From Phycisphaerales bacterium (GTDB taxonomy: Bacteria > Planctomycetota > Phycisphaerae > Phycisphaerales > SM1A02): 10,736 nt of DNA. Made by a program: the position numbers and the translations under genes. Below are positions 1-6,399 of this stretch, piece by piece. The stretch spans positions 1 through 10,736 of the forward strand of contig SLDM01000180.1 in the NCBI GenBank assembly GCA_007125255.1, written 5' to 3'. The notes below the pieces were generated by a model. The model saw only the letters and a list, made by a program, of their open reading frames with translations, made no database searches and was not told the origin of the DNA. Positions within the stretch are counted from its first letter, which is position 1; each line of letters opens with the position of its first letter.

Positions 1-73
1 CTCTCTCCCCGTACTCTCTCCATCCCGCCGGCCCCGCCGCGGAACGCCCGCCGCGATCGAGTGGCGGCTTCAC
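1..73 (-). CDS. possible 5' end of a GspK-like gene (partial, start uncertain)
   Basis: After the stop of the GspJ-like gene, a reading frame stays open to the window edge. From GTG at 73 it would read VKPPLDRGGRSAAGPAGWRE followed by YGER and a residue whose codon begins with G. A basic stretch ending in Arg followed by a possible Gly is what a prepilin leader looks like, and gsp operons place gspK directly after gspJ. No hydrophobic segment is visible and no good ribosome binding site precedes the GTG. A second possible start is ATG at 23 in another frame (MERVRGE...), preceded by a G-rich stretch. The ATG overlapping the gspJ stop (111-109) opens only 13 codons. The product is inferred from position, not seen. 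Confidence 0.25.
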   Translation of the reverse strand, partial: MKPPLDRGGRSAAGPAGWREYGER

Positions 74-107
74 ATGGCGACCATGAGGCGGGCGTTCATC
101 CGGGCCC

Positions 108-1886
108 TCATCCTCGCGGCCGCCGGGGCAGATCGATCACGAACTGGACCTTCCGACCGTACTCCAGCTTGGTCCGCGGGTCGTGCAGGGTGAGCGTGAC
201 CCGGATCGCGGTCGGCCAGGGCGTGTAGCCGAGGGTCGTATCCGGGAATTTCTGGCTCACAAGCGTCGGATTATTCAGGTCGCTCGCCACAAGAAATCGA
301 AGGGGCCGGGATTGATTGAAGCCGAAGATCGCCTCGTACACGATCGGCTGGTTGACGAAGCTCTCGGTCAACCCGGGATAGAGGTCGGTCAGGAACCCGA
401 CCCTTTCGACGTTCTGCGGGTCGATGGTCGCCGGTATAAAATAGTTGGCGAGGTCCCGGTAGAAGCTTTCGCCCCCGGGCAGCAGGAGCTGCCCGCCTCC
501 GTCGCTGGGATGTTCGATCCCGTAGAAGCCCGCCCCGTTCCAGACCCCGGGACGCTCATCGATGGGCAGTCCGAACCACGGCTGTTCGGACGAGCGGTTT
601 TCCGGATCGGTGAGCCCCGACGCGATCTCCACACACGGCAGATCGTTGAAGCCGAACGGATCGTAACAGTCACGGCGGAAGCCGATCAGGGGTTCTCCAG
701 AAGCAAGCTCAACAAACCCGCCGTCCGCGTCGCGCACCTCTCCCACGCCGTCGGCATACGTCCACTCGATCCGGACGGAACTCACCGCCGAACCGATCGC
801 GTGGTTGGTCAGCGCCTCGTCGACGCGCAGACTGCTCGGGGCGGTGCGCTCGGCCCGGGGGTAGAAAACGGCCTGTTCGGAAATCAGCTCCCGCTGCCCC
901 CGGCTCGAGGGCGTGCCGAAGGAACCCACCCGGCGCCATGGCCGCGGATCGAGGTTGCTCAGCCCCCCTTCGGTGCGGATGTACCGGCGAATCTCTTCCA
1001 GGCCGGAGGCGGCCGCGTCGATCCGGCCGTTGCGAAGCTCGCGCGACCAGCCGAAGACCTCGTGGGCGGTGTCGGAACCGAAAGGCCGGTCATCGAAGAT
1101 CGACCGGGCGACCAGATTCTGGCTCATGAAGACGGTCTTGGCGTTGCTGTTCGGCGCGGAGCGATCATCGTCGAGCAGCGGAACGGCCTGGCGCGAGAAG
1201 AGCCAGCGCCGCGCTTCGGGCTGGGTACCGTCGATCGTGCCGGCGGCGCTGCGCCCGAAGATCGTGGTGCCATCGCCTCCACCCGGTGCGGCGCTCACCT
1301 CGGCAAAGAGCGTCTCCACCATCGGCACGTCGCCGCGCGACCACGGGAAGACGATCCCCGCCGGGTCCGCGGCCACGCCGCTCTGGCCGCCGGACGCCGG
1401 TTCGTACGGCGCGGCGTTGGGAAGCTGGAAGGCGTGACCGTAGTAGACACGCGAGGCCGTCCCCTGTCCCTTTACGTTGGAGCCCTGTCCGGACCGGAAG
1501 GTCTGCTGGGTTGCATGTTGATCGGTCAGGAAGACGAGTTGGTCGGCGCGGATCCAGGCATCCTCCGGCAGGGCGGGGTTCAGCAGCGGCTGGCCGGGAC
1601 CGTGGACGTTGTTGGGGACGGCGACCTGGCGGATCGCAAAGAAGCCGTCACGGGAGAGGTTCCGGATGTCTTCGCGCATTCGCGCTTCGATGACCGCCGC
1701 CTCCTGCAGAACCGCGGCCCCGGCCTGACCGACGCCGGTGACCCGACTGGCGGTCGTGAAGATCGTGCCGGTCGCGACGATGACCGCGATCAGGACGGCG
1801 ACGGCGACGAGCAGTTCGGTAATGGTGAACGCGCGGGGGCGACGGGCGGGACGAATTCGTGCGCGGGATGGGTGCTCGCTCTTCAT
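108..1886 (-). CDS. GspJ/PilW-like minor pseudopilin, very large
   Basis: This is probably a minor pseudopilin of the filament tip, by analogy with GspJ/PilW. A basic leader (residues 1-19 from the ATG at 1886) is followed by the prepilin motif FTITELLVAVAVLIAV, with Glu at +5 and a hydrophobic helix to about residue 45. The residue before the cleavage point is Ala, not the usual Gly. A heptad-like helical region (LQEAAVIEARMREDIRNL, about 60-77) continues the N-terminal helix. The end of the protein (VRIEWTYAD near 371, then RVTLTLHDP and GRKVQFVIDLP near 562-586) resembles the beta-strand finish of GspJ. Only two cysteines are present (about 407 and 418) and they could form a disulfide. At 592 residues it is roughly three times a typical GspJ. 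The ATG at 1886 is preferred over the in-frame GTG at 1889 because AAGGAG (1897-1892) is 5 nt from the ATG but only 2 nt from the GTG. The ATG shares one base with the stop of the preceding gene (TGATG). Confidence 0.8.
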   Translation of the reverse strand: MKSEHPSRARIRPARRPRAFTITELLVAVAVLIAVIVATGTIFTTASRVTGVGQAGAAVLQEAAVIEARMREDIRNLSRDGFFAIRQVAVPNNVHGPGQPLLNPALPEDAWIRADQLVFLTDQHATQQTFRSGQGSNVKGQGTASRVYYGHAFQLPNAAPYEPASGGQSGVAADPAGIVFPWSRGDVPMVETLFAEVSAAPGGGDGTTIFGRSAAGTIDGTQPEARRWLFSRQAVPLLDDDRSAPNSNAKTVFMSQNLVARSIFDDRPFGSDTAHEVFGWSRELRNGRIDAAASGLEEIRRYIRTEGGLSNLDPRPWRRVGSFGTPSSRGQRELISEQAVFYPRAERTAPSSLRVDEALTNHAIGSAVSSVRIEWTYADGVGEVRDADGGFVELASGEPLIGFRRDCYDPFGFNDLPCVEIASGLTDPENRSSEQPWFGLPIDERPGVWNGAGFYGIEHPSDGGGQLLLPGGESFYRDLANYFIPATIDPQNVERVGFLTDLYPGLTESFVNQPIVYEAIFGFNQSRPLRFLVASDLNNPTLVSQKFPDTTLGYTPWPTAIRVTLTLHDPRTKLEYGRKVQFVIDLPRRPRG

Positions 1887-3418
1887 CACAGCTCCTTCAC
1901 CTTGACGTAGACGGGTGTGATCGTGAACTCCTGCCCGGTCTCGGGATCCTCCACCTGGTTCGGAATGAACCAGATGTCGGTGACGATCCCGCGATCGATC
2001 ATGTTGTCGGCGAGGTTGGCGCCGGTCGGACCGGGGCCGCCAAAGTCCGGATCGTCGTAGTAGTAGTAGCGCGACTGCGAACGGAGCGGGACGGATGTGT
2101 ACGGCGCCGGGAACGGGGAGTCGGTCGTGTCCACCCCCTGGCTCGCCCGGACCGCGCCGGAATTGATCGGACGCAGCGGGCTCTGCAGATCGATCGCCAG
2201 GCGATCACCGAAAACCGAACCACCGCGTTCTCGACCGGTGACCCGGTGAACGTTCATGTTCTGATCCAGGATCCACTGGCGCGATCGCTGCCAGGACTGG
2301 CGCGGGTCGGAGAGATCCAGTTCGTTCGCCAGGGCGCCGGGAACGATCGGGAGTGCGCGAACGTCATCCCCGTCGTAGGCGATATTCCAGGGAAAGAGGC
2401 CGGGGTCGCTGAACGGCGACCAGCCGGTTCCGACCCCGTCGATCAGACTGAGACGGAAGGGGAAGGCCGGCAACGCCGGATCAATATCGGGCACCGAGCC
2501 GACAAAATCGTAGGGCAAGCCCGGCATGCGGAAAGGCACCGGCTCGCCGCCCGGCGCGGTGACTCGGTAGACGAAGATCGCCACGTAGATCCGCCCGTCA
2601 AATCGCCGGAACATGCAGTCCCAGTAGTACTCCGGCCGCTCGGACTCCTCCCCGACTTCGCTCAGCCCGGCGGTGAGCTGGGACCGCACCGGATAGACCC
2701 GTTCGGTCGGCGGGATGAGGACGCGCGGCAGCCCGTTGACCGGATTGCCGGAACCGGGGTACTCATAGCGCTGGGTGTTGTAGGGGATCCCGTGCAGACG
2801 GCGCGCCATGGGGATCGCGTTTGAGGAATCCAGGTTGGGCCAGCCCTCGGGAAACTCGGTCCGCATCTCGGCGCCGCAGCTGAATTCCGTGAAACCCGGA
2901 AACGTGGCGACATCGAAGTTGTGGGTGTAGTAGAAGGAGAAGAGATCGACCGTTCCCTGCTTGATGCCCAGGTCCGGCTCATCCTCGACAAAGTAGCCGG
3001 GGCGCATCCAGTCCCAGTCACCGCGGATCGTCCGCGAGATGAAGGATTGGCGGCCGAAGTACTGGCCCTCGTTCCCGGCCAGGACCGTAAGACCATTGGC
3101 GAACTCTTCCATCGTGCCGAAGTCCGAGGGGCGCACCTTGCTGCGGATGAGCGAGATGGCGTGATCGGCGACGATCGGCCCCATCACGTCATCGTTGGAG
3201 AGCCGCTGCTGGGCGATACCCGCCGGGAAGAGGGCCGCGATACTGATCACGCCCAGGCCGAGGATGACCACGGCCAGCAGCACCTCGATCAGCGAGAAGC
3301 CGCGCCGGTTCCCGGCGCCGGTCAAAGGTGTTCGGGCCGGCCGGGCCGTTCGGGCTCGGGGGTACGTGGAAGCGTTCGGTGCGGGCCGGCGGTTGCGCTG
3401 TTTCATGTTCGTTCTCAT
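1886..3418 (-). CDS. GspI/PilV-like pseudopilin, very large
   Basis: This 510-residue protein has a prepilin-type N terminus. The 40-residue leader contains eleven basic and no acidic residues, then comes Gly40 and FSLIEVLLAVVILGLGVISI (Glu45 = +5), with the helix continuing to about residue 70. The pattern SLIEVLLAVVILGLG is characteristic of the PilV/GspI group. The following FPAGIAQQRLSNDD and ADHAISLIRSKV (about 64-95) look like the rest of the N-terminal helix. The remaining roughly 400 residues are a divergent soluble domain that I cannot assign. It contains two cysteines (181, 268), a Tyr-rich strand (YYYYDD, about 451-456) and the C-terminal strands DIWFIPNQVED and FTITPVYVKV. GspI is usually 120-130 residues, so the globular domain is hugely expanded. 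The start ATG overlaps the stop of the upstream gene (ATGA), which suggests translational coupling; GGGAG lies about 10 nt upstream. An in-frame ATG at 3406 is an alternative start. It is probably a tip subunit paired with the J-like protein. Confidence 0.8.
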   Translation of the reverse strand: MRTNMKQRNRRPAPNASTYPRARTARPARTPLTGAGNRRGFSLIEVLLAVVILGLGVISIAALFPAGIAQQRLSNDDVMGPIVADHAISLIRSKVRPSDFGTMEEFANGLTVLAGNEGQYFGRQSFISRTIRGDWDWMRPGYFVEDEPDLGIKQGTVDLFSFYYTHNFDVATFPGFTEFSCGAEMRTEFPEGWPNLDSSNAIPMARRLHGIPYNTQRYEYPGSGNPVNGLPRVLIPPTERVYPVRSQLTAGLSEVGEESERPEYYWDCMFRRFDGRIYVAIFVYRVTAPGGEPVPFRMPGLPYDFVGSVPDIDPALPAFPFRLSLIDGVGTGWSPFSDPGLFPWNIAYDGDDVRALPIVPGALANELDLSDPRQSWQRSRQWILDQNMNVHRVTGRERGGSVFGDRLAIDLQSPLRPINSGAVRASQGVDTTDSPFPAPYTSVPLRSQSRYYYYDDPDFGGPGPTGANLADNMIDRGIVTDIWFIPNQVEDPETGQEFTITPVYVKVKEL

Positions 3419-4383
3419 CGCATGACCACTCCCGTGTAACGGTTGAAATGAATCCGGTCGGCGTTACGGCTGATGTACGCCAGCGGCGCCCCGGGCTCAT
3501 CGGGGTTGTTCGGCAGCGGCGCGACCAGATCGTCGTAGTAGCCGTCGTCCGGCCCCAGTTGCCCGTGGTTTCCCACCGCCGTCCACTCCGAGGGATCGCC
3601 CGCCGCCCGGGCGGCGTCATCGTCGTAGACCGCGACGTACGTCACGAAGGCGAGTGTCGACTCGTCATCCTCACGCAACTGCTGGAACGAGCCGGCCCCG
3701 GAGGAGAAGGCCGACGGGGCGTTGCCGTTGAGAATCGCGTACTCCGCGCCGCCGTAGTCGAGCAGGCCGTTGTTGTTGAAGTCGGCGAAGGCGAGGTTGC
3801 CGTCGAGGACGGCGTTGCGCGTGACCACCGTTCCGTCGCCGGCAAACATGACGGCCAGCAACTGCCCCGACTGCTCCCCGTCCCCGGTCTCGGGATTGAT
3901 GTTCGGAAAGTGACTCTGCGTGACCCAGACGTCCTCCAGGTTCTCACCGAAGGATCCGAGAAACGGACCGGCCACCTTGATCCCGTTGGGCAGGCGCCGG
4001 ACGCTGGTCTCGGGACGGGGCGTGAACCGTTCCAGCAGAACGCCGTCGACCTGGTAGACATCCCCGCCGAAGGTCGGCTGCTGCACGATGACCAGCTCGA
4101 TAAAGACGGCGCTGCCGTCCTGCCGGGGCCGGAACACCAGCGCGGTCAGACGGTTGTCCCGGATCGCATAGGCGCGGGCGTTGTCGAGGGCGGCAATGAC
4201 GGAATTGGTCGCGCTGGAGATCCGCGCTTCCCGCGCGATGCGCTGGACGCCGATCGCGGTCACGCCTGCAATGATCACGATGATACCGATCGCCACCAGC
4301 AGTTCGGTCAGCGTAAAGCTGCGCTTCGAGGCGCCGGCGCGGGCCGCGCGGGGGTTCAGATTCAGACCGTGCTTCATCGGCAT
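3415..4383 (-). CDS. GspH/FimT-like pseudopilin
   Basis: This 322-residue pseudopilin-like protein has a basic leader ending KRS and then FTLTELLVAIGIIVIIAG, with Phe23 as +1 and Glu27 as +5. The predicted -1 residue is Ser22 rather than Gly. The segment after the helix (ATNSVIAALDNARAYAIRDNRLTALVFRP, 58-86, shown here in overview) follows the GspH/FimT pattern of a helix of small and basic residues leading into the first beta strand. The last residues (DRIHFNRYTGVVMR) resemble the closing strand of that fold. Between them lies a long insertion that includes an Asp/Asn/Gly-rich loop, DFNNNGLLDYGG (201-212), like an EF-hand or dockerin calcium loop. Typical GspH proteins have about 170-190 residues. 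The start lies 12 bases after the stop of the preceding gene with only a weak ribosome binding site, so coupling is likely; a second ATG at 4377 is possible. It is probably a minor tip subunit. Confidence 0.8.
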   Translation of the reverse strand: MPMKHGLNLNPRAARAGASKRSFTLTELLVAIGIIVIIAGVTAIGVQRIAREARISSATNSVIAALDNARAYAIRDNRLTALVFRPRQDGSAVFIELVIVQQPTFGGDVYQVDGVLLERFTPRPETSVRRLPNGIKVAGPFLGSFGENLEDVWVTQSHFPNINPETGDGEQSGQLLAVMFAGDGTVVTRNAVLDGNLAFADFNNNGLLDYGGAEYAILNGNAPSAFSSGAGSFQQLREDDESTLAFVTYVAVYDDDAARAAGDPSEWTAVGNHGQLGPDDGYYDDLVAPLPNNPDEPGAPLAYISRNADRIHFNRYTGVVMR

Positions 4384-4395
4384 GGTGTCAGTCTC

Positions 4396-5232
4396 TCAGG
4401 GACGTGCCTCATCGATCAGAATGCCTTCGGAATACAGGTTGTCCCGGGTCCGGTCGAAAACGAGTTGGTCTTCCTGGTCCAGCGAACTCAAGGCGCTCTC
4501 TGACAGACCCAGGAAGAGATCTCCGAAGCGCTCATCCGGTCCGGCGGAGACGAAGAAGGGGCGGCGGCTGCGGGCGACGCCGAAGACGGTTTCCTTGGGC
4601 GTGCGTATCGTGCCGTCTTCGTCCGGATCGCCGTAACCGGCGTTCTCCGAACAGCGCGTCGCGAAGGAACGACCGGGCAGGATCACCAGCAGCGGCTGTC
4701 CCCACGCGTCGTAGATGCGGAAGGAGGGACCGTAGTCTTCGAGATGGCTCGTATCGCCGCCGAGCGGATCCTGACCGGCCGGCGCGGTCCCTTCATCGAT
4801 CTGTTCGATGAACTGCGGATCGATGCGGGCGATGAAATCACGGAACGACTCGTTGCGGCTGAGAATGGCGAAGTAGCGATCGGTGGTGCGCAGCGCATCG
4901 GCCAGCCCGCCGGAACCGCCGGCGCTGTCGCCGGCTTCAAGAATCTGCTCCAACTCGTAACGCTCCGGACCACACGGCTCTTCGTTGACACCGTAGGTCA
5001 CCGCCCGCCCGCGCTGCAGGCGCCACTCCTCCACCGCGGTGGCGAGAATCGCCATCGTGCTCTCGGTCTGGCGCACCTCGCTCTGCGCGGTGAGCCCGAC
5101 CGCGACGCCCACGGTGATCGCCACCAGCAGCAGAATGATGCCGATCACGATCATGACCTCGATCAGCGTGAAGCCGTGACGGAGGGGCCGGCACGGGCGG
5201 GACTCTTGATAGCTGGCGCCGCGGCAGTTCAT
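4396..5232 (-). CDS. GspG-like pseudopilin (second copy)
   Basis: This 278-residue pseudopilin has a 20-residue leader ending RHG, then FTLIEVMIVIGIILLLVAIT with Gly20 at -1 and Glu25 at +5, the canonical prepilin peptidase and N-methylation site. The amphipathic helix continues through QTESTMAILATAVEEWRLQRG (56-75), which matches the alpha1-C region of GspG-type proteins. Two further elements fit the GspG C-terminal region: YDAWGQPLLVI (174-184, compare the DPWGxPY motif) and FFVSAGPDERFGD (226-238, compare the 'SxGPDG' calcium-loop strand). An insertion of about 100 residues separates helix and beta region, and the protein is roughly twice the length of GspG. Four cysteines are present (3 and 14 in the leader, 87, 194), so the mature protein could form one disulfide. 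The start ATG overlaps the previous stop (ATGA), with GGAG 8 nt upstream. It is either the major filament subunit or a paralogue of the preceding gene's product. Confidence 0.82.
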   Translation of the reverse strand: MNCRGASYQESRPCRPLRHGFTLIEVMIVIGIILLLVAITVGVAVGLTAQSEVRQTESTMAILATAVEEWRLQRGRAVTYGVNEEPCGPERYELEQILEAGDSAGGSGGLADALRTTDRYFAILSRNESFRDFIARIDPQFIEQIDEGTAPAGQDPLGGDTSHLEDYGPSFRIYDAWGQPLLVILPGRSFATRCSENAGYGDPDEDGTIRTPKETVFGVARSRRPFFVSAGPDERFGDLFLGLSESALSSLDQEDQLVFDRTRDNLYSEGILIDEARP

Positions 5233-6329
5233 TGGCCAAACTCCACGATGTTGGTGCGATTGCGGTTACCGCTGCGCACGTCGTAGTCAATCTGGCGGTT
5301 GCGTCCCGCCGAAAGAAGCCCGAAGGTTGCCCCCTGCAGCCGCCGCGAGGAGGTGCGGTCGCCATCGGCAAACTCAGGGTCGACGACGCCCCCGGGCGCG
5401 AACTCGTCGGGGAAGCGGGTCGGCAACTGGTTGTCGGACGAGATGTTGTAAGGCCGCATGACGAAGGCATCGGCGAGCGAGGGCTGGTGAAACTCGTCCG
5501 CCGTCGCGCCGCTCGGGCGACGGTACCGGTCGCCGGGCAGGCCGGCGGGATAGGGAAGCCGGTAGTAATGGATCGGCTGTCCCCAGTAGTCGCAGATCAC
5601 CAGCGGTCGCTCCACGAACTCCGGAGCGTCGTAGCGCGATTCACCGGGAAACGCCACGTCCCAGGATCCGTTCTCATCCGGTTCGGTCCCGATCAGCCGG
5701 CCGAGCAACCGGTCGTCGCGCAACTGGAGATACGGCCCGTAGACGGTGCCGCGCCGGAACCGGTCCGAGGCGGCGTTACCTTCATCGAGATAGTCGGTCC
5801 GGCCGGTAAAGAGGCCCGGCGTTCCGGCGTGGGAACCGACGTTCCAGTACCCGTCCGTCCCCGGGTTGCGGATGCCGAGCCCGTCACGGCCATCTTCATC
5901 CACGCCGCCGTAACCGATCAGGTAATCGGCCAGCGTGGTGACGGAGTACCACTGCTGGATGCTCAGCCGGTACGTGTCTTCACTCCAGTCGGAGGAACCC
6001 CAGCGCGGATCGGGGCCGTTGAGCCAGTCGCCGGAGGGGCCGCCGGTGAACTCGAAGCGCAGGTTGCGCTCCGTGTCGAGAACCGGCGGCAGGTAGCCCA
6101 TGTCCTCACGGAACTGGACGAGGCCCTGTTTGATCGAACCCATCAGGGCCGCCGTGTTCGAGCTCTGGGCCGCCCGGGTCGCGCGGTTGACGCCGACGAT
6201 CACCAGGCTCAGGAGAATCATGACGATCCCGATGACCACCAGCAGCTCGATCACCGTGAAGCCGCGGTGACCGCGCGGCGAGTGCCCCGGCGCGCGTGTG
6301 ATTTGTGGAGACTTCGTCAGTGACATCAT
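5229..6329 (-). CDS. GspG-like pseudopilin (first copy)
   Basis: This 366-residue pseudopilin is the first of the pseudopilin run after the GspF-like gene, the position normally held by gspG. A 23-residue leader ends HRG, followed by FTVIELLVVIGIVMILLSLVIV (Gly23 at -1, Glu28 at +5), and the helix continues to about residue 76 (LMGSIKQGLVQFREDMG). ICDYWGQPIHYYR (245-257) and FGLLSAGRNRQIDYD (336-350) match the tryptophan-containing and 'SAG' segments of GspG-like C-terminal domains and are paralleled in the next gene. The middle contains Asp/Gly-rich loops (DEDGRDG, 144-150) and many aromatic residues. At 366 residues it is about two and a half times a standard GspG. There are two adjacent start codons (ATGATG); AGGA at 6338-6335 is 5 nt from the first and 8 nt from the second, so 365 residues is equally plausible. 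It is likely a filament subunit, but which G-like copy is the major one cannot be told from sequence. Confidence 0.82.
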   Translation of the reverse strand: MMSLTKSPQITRAPGHSPRGHRGFTVIELLVVIGIVMILLSLVIVGVNRATRAAQSSNTAALMGSIKQGLVQFREDMGYLPPVLDTERNLRFEFTGGPSGDWLNGPDPRWGSSDWSEDTYRLSIQQWYSVTTLADYLIGYGGVDEDGRDGLGIRNPGTDGYWNVGSHAGTPGLFTGRTDYLDEGNAASDRFRRGTVYGPYLQLRDDRLLGRLIGTEPDENGSWDVAFPGESRYDAPEFVERPLVICDYWGQPIHYYRLPYPAGLPGDRYRRPSGATADEFHQPSLADAFVMRPYNISSDNQLPTRFPDEFAPGGVVDPEFADGDRTSSRRLQGATFGLLSAGRNRQIDYDVRSGNRNRTNIVEFGQ

Positions 6330-6348
6330 CTCGTTCCTGGTGGTGATG

Positions 6349-6368
6349 CGGTGCGGATATCCGCACCG
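6349..6368. repeat. perfect 20-bp palindrome before the pseudopilin genes
   Basis: CGGTGCGGAT is followed immediately by its exact reverse complement, ATCCGCACCG. As RNA on the minus strand this could form a stem of 8 mostly G-C pairs closed by ATAT. It sits in the 70-base gap between the GspF-like stop and the first GspG-like start, about 10 bases upstream of the AGGA ribosome binding site. No T-tract follows on either strand, so it does not look like a classical intrinsic terminator. It could be an mRNA-processing or stabilising hairpin, or a symmetric protein-binding site; neither is shown. Confidence 0.7.
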
Positions 6369-6399
6369 GGGGGCGGCGGAAGGGGAGAGCGGGCAGCAA

